From: Streptomyces prunicolor NBRC 13075
Lineage (GTDB): Bacteria; Actinomycetota; Actinomycetes; Streptomycetales; Streptomycetaceae
NCBI RefSeq assembly: GCF_000367365.1
Contig: NZ_BARF01000004.1
Span: forward strand, 59,930-123,929
Direction: 5' to 3'
Length of the DNA: 64,000 nt
The translations under genes were made by a program, and so were the position numbers. The notes under the pieces are model-generated. The model was given only the letters and a program-made list of their open reading frames with translations, was not told the origin of the DNA and made no database searches. Below, in pieces: positions 33,156 through 40,540 of the stretch; position 1 is the first letter of the stretch, and each line of letters starts with the position of its first letter.

Positions 33156-33713
33156 ATGAAGAAGTCCGTACGCATGGCCCTGGCCACCGCCATCGCGCTC
33201 GTTGTGGGCCTGGCCCTGACGTCCTGCACCAGCGACTCCAGCCAGGACAAGGAGAACCAGCGCAAGCAGGACAACTACGACCACCTCGTGGTCGAGCAGC
33301 CGGCGGGCCGCATGGAGTACTCACCGACCCGTGACGCGATCAACCAGTGGATCAGGACGTGGGGGAAGCGGGGCAAACTCTCGTACGTCTACATCCAGAA
33401 CGCCAAGGGCGAGTACGGGTACTTCATCATGAAGGGCCTGCCCGTGCCGCGCTGCAAGATGCTCACTCCGACGGAGAAGGTGGAGTCCTCCGACAACGGC
33501 ATCGCGGTCCTCGCGCAGCCCGGCATGGACGGCACGTACTCGTCGGGTTCCACCTGCGACGCCTACTACGGTTTCGACGCCACGACGGGCGCGTACATGG
33601 AGTTCACGGTCGGCACGAACCAGTCGTTCTTCCTGTTCGACAAGCCCATGACGATGCCGGAGTACGCCACTGCCAAGCAGTTGGGGCCGACCTCGGTGAA
33701 GGACGTCGGGTAG
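33156..33713 (+). CDS. Lipoprotein of unknown function
   Basis: The 185-residue protein has a lipoprotein signal (MKKSVRMALATAIALVVG, lipobox LTSC near residue 24) and a polar mature part with a small ordered domain (KLSYVYIQNAKGEYGYFI, YYGFDATTGAYMEFTVG). It would sit on the outer face of the membrane. Upstream is a tandem ATCTCATCCCC repeat (about 33113-33135). It converges with the sensor kinase gene, 9 bases apart. Confidence 0.72.
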   Translation: MKKSVRMALATAIALVVGLALTSCTSDSSQDKENQRKQDNYDHLVVEQPAGRMEYSPTRDAINQWIRTWGKRGKLSYVYIQNAKGEYGYFIMKGLPVPRCKMLTPTEKVESSDNGIAVLAQPGMDGTYSSGSTCDAYYGFDATTGAYMEFTVGTNQSFFLFDKPMTMPEYATAKQLGPTSVKDVG

Positions 33714-33722
33714 GCCGTTCGG

Positions 33723-34943
33723 TCACGGCGGGTCGTCGGACGGCAGTTTCAGGCGGAGTTGGTAGCCGCCGTCGGTCGTCGGGCCGGAGGTGATGGTGCC
33801 GCCGAGGAGTTCGGCGCGCTGGCGCAGGCCGACGAGGCCGTGGTGGGCGCCGGGGAGGGGGAGTGCGGGGCGGGTGGCGGTGGTGTTGGTGACGGTGGTC
33901 CAAAGGGCGCCGTCCCGGTGGTGGATGCGGACGGTCGCGGTGGCGCCGGGGGCGTGTTTGCGGACGTTGGTGAGTGCCTCCTGGACTGTGCGGTAGACGG
34001 CGCGTTGGAGGGTGGGCGGGAGTCCGTCGGGCAGGTCGGTCTCCAGTTCCGTCTCGATGCCGCTGACCGCGATCAGCTGGTGCAGGTCGGTGAGGGAGGG
34101 CTGGGGTGTGAGTTCGGTGGGGCGGGTGCCGGAGGCGCGCAGGACGCCGACCATGTGGCGCAGCTCTTCCAGGGTCTGCACGCTGAGCCGGCGGATCGTG
34201 GCCCCGGCCGCTCTGGCCTCGGCGTCCGGGCTGCCGACCTGGAGTGCGCCGGCGGTCACGGCGATGAGGCTGACCTGGTGGGAGACCACGTCGTGCATCT
34301 CGCGGGCGAGTTGGGCGCGTTCCTTCGCCAGCACCGCCTGGGCGCTGAGCAGTTGCTCCTGCTCGCGGGCCTCCGTGATCTCGGCGAGCCGGAGCGTCAA
34401 CTCCCGTCGGGCCTGGACGAGTTGGCCGAGGAAGACCGGGGCGGCGGCCGTGGCGAGGGTGTAGGTGAGGTGGACCAGGCTGTAGGTCTCGTCGAGTTCG
34501 TCGACATCGAGGGACGTCCACGGCCAGGGCATGAAGTCGACGGTGGCGAAGGCCAGAGCGCAGCCGATGAGCAGCGTGCGGTGGCGGCAGAGCGAGGAGA
34601 GCGTGTACAGCGCGGCCATCGTGGCGAACGCCGCGTCGCCGATCAGCGCGGAGGGGAGCGTGAGGGCGAAGGCGAGCAGCGGCCGGTGGCGGCGCAGGGT
34701 GAGAGCGAGGGCGGCGAGCAGGCCGTAGGCGGTGGCCGGGTGGTTCTCGCTGTCGAGGTTCACCCACAGGTCCAGCAGCGCGACGCAGACCAGCAGGGCG
34801 TCCAGCAACAGGGCAGACGGGCGACGGGAGTTCGGCCGGGGAATCGGATGTGTCGGCCGGGGAATCGGATGTGTCAGCCCGGGATTCGGGTGTGTCAGCC
34901 GGGGATTCGGGTGTGTCGGCCGGGGATTCGGACGCGGGTTCAT
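33723..34943 (-). CDS. Sensor histidine kinase (HisKA_3 type)
   Basis: The 406-residue protein has four or five membrane segments in the first half, a dimerisation/phosphoacceptor box REMHDVVSHQVSLIAV with the phosphorylated His near residue 230, and a C-terminal HATPase with VQEALTNVRKHAPGA and GLVGLRQRAELLGGTI. It is the sensor of a NarL-type two-component pair; its regulator lies just upstream with an ATGA overlap. The N-terminus is built of seven-residue repeats (HPNPRLT-like), encoded by five 21-base tandem repeats at 34833-34937. Confidence 0.9.
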   Translation of the reverse strand: MNPRPNPRPTHPNPRLTHPNPGLTHPIPRPTHPIPRPNSRRPSALLLDALLVCVALLDLWVNLDSENHPATAYGLLAALALTLRRHRPLLAFALTLPSALIGDAAFATMAALYTLSSLCRHRTLLIGCALAFATVDFMPWPWTSLDVDELDETYSLVHLTYTLATAAAPVFLGQLVQARRELTLRLAEITEAREQEQLLSAQAVLAKERAQLAREMHDVVSHQVSLIAVTAGALQVGSPDAEARAAGATIRRLSVQTLEELRHMVGVLRASGTRPTELTPQPSLTDLHQLIAVSGIETELETDLPDGLPPTLQRAVYRTVQEALTNVRKHAPGATATVRIHHRDGALWTTVTNTTATRPALPLPGAHHGLVGLRQRAELLGGTITSGPTTDGGYQLRLKLPSDDPP

Positions 34944-35608
34944 CGGGCGACTCCGTTTCCGGGCGGCCGGAGCAGGCCCGCCCGTTCGGCGACCAGTGCG
35001 GCCTGCACGCGGTTGTCGACCTTCAACTTCTCGAATACGGCGCTGACATGGCCTTTGACGGTGCCGGTGCTCAGGTGCAGCCGGTCGCCGATGTCGGTGT
35101 TGGAGAGGCCCTCGGCCATCAGCGCGAGGACGGCACGCTCGCGACCGCTCAGCCGGGCGACGAGCTGGACGGCGTAGGGCTCGCGCCCGCCCTGGTCGAG
35201 GAAGCTGTCCACCACCGTGCGTACGACCTGCGACGACAGCACGGTTCTACCCTCGGCCAATGCGCGTATCAGAGCGGGCAGTTGCTCGGGGTCGGTGTCC
35301 TTGAGGAGGAAACCGGCGGCACCGGAGCGCAGCGCCGCCTCGACGTACTCGTCGGTGTCGAACGTCGTCAGCATCGCCACCACGGGCGGGTCCGGCAGCC
35401 GGCGGAGTTCGGCCAGGACGGTCAGCCCGTCCACGTCGGGCATCCGGATGTCGAGCAGGACGACGTCGGGCCCCAACTCCCGTACGGCCAGGACGGCTTG
35501 GCCGCCGGGAACGGCCGCCACGGCTCCGATGCCGTCCGCGGCGTTGAGGATGTGGGTGAAGCCCGTACGGACGAGAGCCTCGTCGTCGACCACCAGTACA
35601 CGGATCAT
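34940..35608 (-). CDS. NarL/LuxR-type response regulator
   Basis: The 222-residue protein has a receiver domain (VVDDEALVRTGF, phosphorylated Asp in VVLLDIRMPD) and a LuxR-type helix-turn-helix (SGRERAVLALMAEGLSNTDI). ATG 35608 with a GGAG site is used; the frame opens far upstream. It is co-translated with the sensor kinase. Just upstream of its start lie three 18-base tandem repeats (35626-35679) that could be its binding sites and allow it to control the divergent membrane acyltransferase-like gene. Confidence 0.9.
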   Translation of the reverse strand: MIRVLVVDDEALVRTGFTHILNAADGIGAVAAVPGGQAVLAVRELGPDVVLLDIRMPDVDGLTVLAELRRLPDPPVVAMLTTFDTDEYVEAALRSGAAGFLLKDTDPEQLPALIRALAEGRTVLSSQVVRTVVDSFLDQGGREPYAVQLVARLSGRERAVLALMAEGLSNTDIGDRLHLSTGTVKGHVSAVFEKLKVDNRVQAALVAERAGLLRPPGNGVAR

Positions 35609-35625
35609 GCGCGCTCCGCTCCTCA

Positions 35626-35679
35626 ACTGCCCGTAATACGAGAACTGCCTGCAATGCGAGAACCGTCTGTAATACGAGG
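35626..35679. promoter_or_regulatory. Three 18-bp tandem repeats
   Basis: Exact 18-base periods: ACTGCCCGTAATACGAGA, ACTGCCTGCAATGCGAGA, ACCGTCTGTAATACGAGG. They begin 17 bases upstream of the response regulator start and lie between two divergent genes. Tandem direct sites are typical of response-regulator binding; the regulator itself is the first candidate. Confidence 0.6.
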
Positions 35680-35840
35680 GGTAGCACGCAGACCCGCGCC
35701 CGCCCGCGGGAACCGGTTCGGCTCCGGCCTGTCGTCGGCAGGGACCGTCCGGTCGGCCGGTGCGGTTCCGGCCGGTCGGCGGGCCGGCTCCGGACGGTTG
35801 CCGGGTGTGCGGGCCCCCGCGGCCCGCGAATCCTGAGGGC

Positions 35841-37091
35841 ATGACACACGACGCATCGCCGTCCGCACCGGCAGCCGCGTTACCCGAGCGGCACCCGGTC
35901 CCCACCGACGCTCCAACGACCGTGCGGCTGATCGGTATTGACCTGGCGCGTGGACTCGCCGTCCTCGGCATGTACTCCGCCCACGTCGGCCCCGACGTCA
36001 CGGTCGGCGGACCCGTCGGCTTCCTCCTGGAGACCGCACGCGGCCGCTCCTCCGCCCTGTTCGCGGTACTCGCCGGGTTCTCGCTGATCATCATCACGGG
36101 CCGCCCCCACCCCCGGCCCGGCCGCGCCGGACGCCAGGCGGTGACGAGGGTCGCGATCCGCGCCGTAGCCCTGCTGGCACTCGGCTACGCCCTGACCGCC
36201 CTGGACACCGAGGTCGAGGTGATCCTCAGCTGCTACGGCCTGCTCTTCCTGACCGTCCTCCCCCTGCACCGGCTGCGCGCCGCGACCCTCGCGCAGATCG
36301 CCGCCGCCGGCGCGCTGATCCTGCCCCAAGTCCTCTACGCCATAAGGAAGTCCATCGAGGAGGGCGGCTGGGCGGACACCGTCGTCCAGGCGGACCCGCT
36401 GGCCCGGATCAGCGGCACGGACGGCGTCGTAGAGCTGCTGTTCACCGGCGACTACCCGGCCCTGACCTGGGCGCCGTTCCTGATCGCGGGCATGGCGGTG
36501 GCCCGCCTCGACCTCACCCGGCCCGGAATCCGGTCCCGGCTCGCCCTGACCGGCGGTGCGCTCACGGTCATCGGCTACGGCGGCTCCTGGCTCGCCCTGC
36601 ACCTCGTCCCGCACGCGCTGAGCGTCATCTCGTCGGCCACGGGCGGCGGTTCGGCGTCGTCGGCCTGGTGGTCCGACACGGTCGGCGAACCCGAGAACGG
36701 CACACCGCTCGCCTGGCTCCTGGTGGCAGCGCCGCACAGCCAGACCACCCTCTCCGTCCTCGGCAACACGGGCGTCGCGTTCGTGGTGATCGCCGGGTGC
36801 CTGACGGTCGCCGACCGGATGCCGCGCCTGACCCGGTTGACGAGGCCCGTCTCCGCGGTCGGCGTGATGGCGCTGACCGCCTATGTCCTGCACATCGTCG
36901 CCCTCTGGCTCCTGACCGACGTCTGGCCTGTGGCCGCCGTGGAGGACGAGACGATGTCCGGACTGCCGGCGCTGCTCGCCTTCATCGCCGCCACCACGCT
37001 GCTGGCCACCGCGTGGACCCGTCACTTCAGGCGCGGTCCCCTGGAACACCTGCTGCACACGGCCACCCGGCCCGCGCGGTACGTCAGGTAG
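35841..37091 (+). CDS. Membrane acyltransferase-like protein (DUF418/HGSNAT-like)
   Basis: The 416-residue protein has about ten hydrophobic segments and the family start RLIGIDLARGLAVLGMYSAH with FALFAVLAGFS-like FAVLAGFSLII, then an ending TAYVLHIVALWLL with a membrane-embedded His. Members are related to heparan-alpha-glucosaminide N-acetyltransferase and OPGC-type enzymes and may acylate sugars across the membrane. ATG 35841 is preferred to the open frame from 35760. It is divergent from the two-component genes. Confidence 0.82.
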   Translation: MTHDASPSAPAAALPERHPVPTDAPTTVRLIGIDLARGLAVLGMYSAHVGPDVTVGGPVGFLLETARGRSSALFAVLAGFSLIIITGRPHPRPGRAGRQAVTRVAIRAVALLALGYALTALDTEVEVILSCYGLLFLTVLPLHRLRAATLAQIAAAGALILPQVLYAIRKSIEEGGWADTVVQADPLARISGTDGVVELLFTGDYPALTWAPFLIAGMAVARLDLTRPGIRSRLALTGGALTVIGYGGSWLALHLVPHALSVISSATGGGSASSAWWSDTVGEPENGTPLAWLLVAAPHSQTTLSVLGNTGVAFVVIAGCLTVADRMPRLTRLTRPVSAVGVMALTAYVLHIVALWLLTDVWPVAAVEDETMSGLPALLAFIAATTLLATAWTRHFRRGPLEHLLHTATRPARYVR

Positions 37092-37536
37092 CTTCCGGGT
37101 GCAGTGCCCGCAGTGCCCGCAGTGCCCGCAGTGCCCTCCGCCGCACCGGCAGCCGGACACGGGGCTGGGCCGGTCCTGGGGGCCGTACGGCGTCGTCCAC
37201 CATGCGGCGGCGGCCGGTGGAGCGGGTGCTGGGGCCGTTCGGCTCCTGGCGGCTCAAGCCTCGCTCGGAGGGCGTCGTGCCCGTCCACGTCGGGGGGCGA
37301 GCTGGGGCAGGTCGCCCTGGCCCGTCCGCCCAACTCCCGTGATTCTGGGACAGGTTGATGCCACCGCCGTACAGACGCCACCGCCGTACAGCTGTCTTCG
37401 CAGGGCGGGCTCCGTGCTCCACCGGCGCGGATTCCCGCGACGGCGACAGGCACACCGCGATGAGCCCGGCGGCCCGCAGCCGTGTGCTGTCGGGTCGGCC
37501 GGGCCCAGCGCGGGACTACGCGGGGACTACGCGGGA
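37092..37536. other. Intergenic region with 9-bp tandem repeat
   Basis: No frame in these 445 bases looks coding. Four perfect copies of GCAGTGCCC lie at 37101-37136, right after the acyltransferase gene. A 13-base duplication (GCCACCGCCGTAC, about 37360-37390) and a GGGACTACGCG repeat (37510-37545) near the YcnI stop are also present. No terminator-like hairpin was clear. Confidence 0.45.
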
Positions 37537-38277
37537 CTACGCGGAAGCGGCGCCCCGGCGGCGAACGAGACAGACGGCGCCGCCCGCCACGACAACCACC
37601 GTGAGACCGATACCGACCCAGGCGCCGGTCGACAACCCGTCGTTGTCCTTCTCCACGGCCTGGGCGGCAGGGGAGGACGACGGCTCGGTCTCCTCGGGCG
37701 TGGGCGACGGAGAGGTCGCTGTCCCGGTTCCGGTTTCGGTCCCGGTTCCGGTCTTGGTCGGGGACGGGCTGACCGGCTTCGCTCCCGGCGCGGCGGCCTT
37801 CAACTTCAGGACGGGCGCCGGGTTCTCACCGCTCTCGTCGAGTTCGATCCAGCGGTCGGTACGGCCGTCGCTGTACGTCTGCAAGGTCTTGAACGCCAAC
37901 TCCTCGGTGTCCGGGAGCTGTTTGACGACGACGGAGTACTCGGCGTTGGCACCGGCCTGCACCGCGGGGCCCCCGACGGTGTAGCCGTCGGCGGCTGCCG
38001 TGAACTTCCAGCCCTTGGGGCCCTCGCCGTAGGCCACGTCGGCAGGTGCGATGCCCGCGGGCAGGACCACCCGGATCTTGGTGACTCCGGCGGTGGAGGA
38101 CTCCGACTCGGCGTCGAAGGCGATCTCGACGTTCTCGGCGAGGGCCTGGGCCTTGTCCGACTCGACCTCCACGTGGGCGGAGGCCGGGCCCGCGGTGAGG
38201 AGGACGGCGGTGGCGGTCGCGGCGGTCACCAGGATCAGGCGGCGGGCGGTGCGGTGCGTGCTTGCGGCACGGAACAT
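37537..38277 (-). CDS. YcnI-family copper-related membrane protein
   Basis: The 246-residue protein has a Sec signal peptide ending ASAHVEVES; the His right after cleavage and a conserved Glu/Trp are the copper ligands known for YcnI/DUF1775. The domain continues through GPKGWKFTAAADGYTVGGP and DRWIELDESGE. A Pro/Thr-rich linker (SPSPTKTGTGTETG) leads to a C-terminal membrane anchor with RRR stop. It probably binds copper outside the cell. ATG 38277 has GGAG 7 bases upstream. The next gene upstream is a His/Met-rich membrane protein, probably the same operon. Confidence 0.88.
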   Translation of the reverse strand: MFRAASTHRTARRLILVTAATATAVLLTAGPASAHVEVESDKAQALAENVEIAFDAESESSTAGVTKIRVVLPAGIAPADVAYGEGPKGWKFTAAADGYTVGGPAVQAGANAEYSVVVKQLPDTEELAFKTLQTYSDGRTDRWIELDESGENPAPVLKLKAAAPGAKPVSPSPTKTGTGTETGTGTATSPSPTPEETEPSSSPAAQAVEKDNDGLSTGAWVGIGLTVVVVAGGAVCLVRRRGAASA

Positions 38278-38332
38278 GGGTGTCTCCAGGCATGGGGGCG
38301 CGCGGGGAGCCTCAACGGCGTTCCCGGCAAGG

Positions 38333-38983
38333 TCAGTTGGCGTGAGCGAGCCCTGCCTGGGGAGGGCCCCGCCGTACCACCACGTCTGCGAGTACCGCCC
38401 CTTGGAGAGGCGGACGTTCCAGCCAGGCGTGGACAAGGGCGGGCAGCCTGGTGTCCGGCGCCGCCGTCCGCTCGCCGAGCAGGGTCCACGCCAGGTCGAT
38501 GCGTGCGCGGGCGGCCTCGACGGCGGTGGCCAGTCCGCGCGCCAGAGACCAGCAGACGGTGTCCGCGCGGTGCAGGAGCACGGCGACGAGTACGGCGGCC
38601 GCCGCGTGCACGGCGGTCATCGCCGGCGAGCCGTGCGCCTGGTCGTGCCAGGCCGTGTGGGCGTCCATGCCGTGATCCATGTGCGTGGGCATGGCCATGG
38701 CCGCCGAACCGTCCGGATGTTCCGCCATGAGCCACAGGTGCAGCCCCGCCTGCGCGGCACCGCACACCGCCACCACCGTGGCGAGCGAGCGGGGACGCCG
38801 CGTACCGATCAGTCCGACCAGGAAAAGCACCGCCGCCGCCCATCCGGACTGCCGCCACGGCATCGGCCCTTCGGCGACCAGATGGTGCGCGCTCACCCCG
38901 AACACCGTCCCGACGAGAGCGAACACGGCAGCCCGCGGAACGGGCAGCGGCGCGTGGCGCGTCGTCGTACGGAGCTTGGTCAT
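38333..38983 (-). CDS. His/Met-rich membrane protein, putative copper-associated
   Basis: The 216-residue protein has four hydrophobic segments. Between the third and fourth lies a His/Met-rich stretch (MAMPTHMDHGMDAHTAWHD and HGSPAM) that is well suited to bind copper. A cytoplasmic helical tail follows. It is 55 bases upstream of the YcnI gene in the same direction, which supports a shared role in copper supply or defence. Start ATG 38983 is favoured over 39004 because a GGGCGG site precedes it. Confidence 0.66.
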   Translation of the reverse strand: MTKLRTTTRHAPLPVPRAAVFALVGTVFGVSAHHLVAEGPMPWRQSGWAAAVLFLVGLIGTRRPRSLATVVAVCGAAQAGLHLWLMAEHPDGSAAMAMPTHMDHGMDAHTAWHDQAHGSPAMTAVHAAAAVLVAVLLHRADTVCWSLARGLATAVEAARARIDLAWTLLGERTAAPDTRLPALVHAWLERPPLQGAVLADVVVRRGPPQAGLAHAN

Positions 38984-39088
38984 GGCCCGCCCATCATCGG
39001 GCATCGTCAGGTCCGCACGGACCCGGATCCCTAAAGAGGCCGTGGTTCCCCGCTGTTCCCCGCTGGATCTGGTGCGGTTGTGGTGCAG

Positions 39089-39406
39089 TCAGTCGATTCG
39101 GTCAAGGTTGCGAACCCTGAGGCCCCACATCTCCTCGCCGGCATCATTTTCGAAGCGCAGTGCGCCGGCACGAACCAGCAGTTGCCGGAGCTCGTCATCC
39201 TGGAACCCGCCTATGCGGCGCTTGATCTTCTCGAAGCTACGCAGAGACCAGCGCTGATGGAGAAGCAGTTGAGAGATGGCTGCTTCTGCCATGAACTCTG
39301 TACGAAGCTCCGTCTGGAGCTTGGAAGTCTGCAGCCTCCATGTAGCTGCGGCGCTGACGATCGACACTGCGAGCGCTACGGCGGCAGCGATGAGTGCTTC
39401 TGTCAT
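39089..39406 (-). CDS. Small membrane-anchored hypothetical protein
   Basis: The 105-residue protein has an N-terminal membrane helix (ALIAAAVALAVSIVSAAATW) and a basic, helical tail with WSLRSFEKIKRRIGGFQDDE. From memory this resembles short DUF-type proteins next to phage or abortive loci, but I cannot name the family. It uses less GC-biased codons than its neighbours. The frame is open upstream to 39457; ATG 39406 starts the membrane helix. Confidence 0.55.
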   Translation of the reverse strand: MTEALIAAAVALAVSIVSAAATWRLQTSKLQTELRTEFMAEAAISQLLLHQRWSLRSFEKIKRRIGGFQDDELRQLLVRAGALRFENDAGEEMWGLRVRNLDRID

Positions 39407-39680
39407 GCGGGCATCGTAGGCGCCAACGGCCAGGACTGGCAGGGGCGTTCGGGGCACCTTCCTGAAAGGAAGGACGGCTCATCAAAGCGAGGGAGGCCTG
39501 TGCACGCTTTCCAACTGTGGTGGTCGGGCTCGGGGTGTGTGCGGTGGCGTTCACCTGGGTTCATGGGCGGCTGGTTGTCGGAGCCGGAAGGGTCGCGGGT
39601 CTCGCCCGAACGGTCGTGAACGGGGCTGAATGAGACGGGGGAGTGACCATGTCGAGCGGCCTGGAGCTTTGAGCCGTAGC

Positions 39681-40069
39681 TCCGCCTACTACGGCGAGAT
39701 GGAGATGCGCCGTCAGGACCTGAAGCGGCCCCGCGCCGAGCGCGTGCTTCTCTCCCTCTACTGGGCTGTGTCGGGCTACGGCTTGCGCGCGTCCCGGGCG
39801 CTGGTCTGGCTGCTGGGGGCCATGGTCGCCGCCGTGCTCGTGATGATGCTGTGGGGCCTGCCGAAGGAAGACGCGAAGCCCGCGCCCGGCGCAGGACGTC
39901 CGAGCGGTTCGAGAAATCCGTGCGCGTGGTGATCAATTCAGTCGTGTTCCGCTCAGCACCTCAATCGTTGACCACTTCCGGCACCTACACCGAAATGCTC
40001 TCCCGACTCGTCGAACCCGCCCTGCTAGGCCTCGCCGCCCTTGCACTCCACGGCCGGGTAAAGCGCTAG
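39681..40069 (+). pseudogene. Broken membrane-protein gene (C-terminal part, frameshifted)
   Basis: One frame (to about 39894) encodes YYGEMEMRRQDLK, then AERVLLSLYWAVSGYGLRAS and a membrane helix LVWLLGAMVAAVLVMMLWG. A second frame continues with ERFEKSVRVVINSVVFRSAP and TEMLSRLVEPALLGLAALAL to the stop at 40069. In intact Streptomyces relatives these parts are joined, with a longer stretch between them and a large N-terminal domain in front. Here the 5' part is missing and the join is deleted or shifted. Confidence 0.68.
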
Positions 40070-40077
40070 CAAGTGAC

Positions 40078-40265
40078 TTGGCCGACTTGGAACGGCTGAC
40101 CAGCCCAACAATCGGTTCTCGGGCGAACATGCAGGTCATTGCGGACGCAGATACGCGTCTGGTAGCGGGCACCACCGCGGACGCGCATGCCTGGCCCGCG
40201 TCCGGTCTGAGCCGGCACGGCCAGGGTGTGACGTGCCTCCTGGCGGCTGACGAACCACCGAACTC
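40078..40265 (+). pseudogene. Fragment of a DDE transposase (IS5-like)
   Basis: The sequence SRANMQVIADADTRLVAG matches the well-known block ANMQVIADADTRLVVAVG of IS5/IS1647-like transposases, and a following A-WPASGLS fits AWELSGA loosely. No other part of the element and no terminal repeats were found, so it is an old remnant. Confidence 0.55.
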
Positions 40266-40333
40266 CGGGAACGAGCACTGGCCGGAAGGGCGCGGTTGCG
40301 GGTGCACGCGTTGCAGGGGCTCAACGGCGGCCG

Positions 40334-40540
40334 AACATCGGCCGGCTTTCCCAGAAGACCCACGTGCTCGTTGGGACGGCCGGCGACCTCAAGGGTTCTG
40401 AAGTCGCGCTTGCGGAGGCCGTGGACGTATGTACGGCCCGACGCCCGGCCACCGGCTATGAGGCACTTGGAGCCGCTGCACCCAGCGGTGCTCCGGCGCA
40501 GGAACTGCTCGCCCGCGAGCCGTTTGAAGACGGGTCCTAG
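40334..40540 (+). pseudogene. C-terminal fragment of an unidentified protein
   Basis: A plus-strand frame ending at TAG 40538-40540 reads NIGRLSQKTHVLVGTAGDL, then ALAEAVDVCTARRPATGYEA and ends LLAREPFEDGS. This looks like a genuine acidic C-terminus, but there is no start and the frame is lost upstream among the transposase fragment. The parent family is unknown. Confidence 0.4.

Noticed and set aside
37084..37455. A 123-codon minus-strand frame after the acyltransferase gene
   Set aside because: No ribosome site; its C-terminal ALRALRALRAL is the translation of a tandem DNA repeat.
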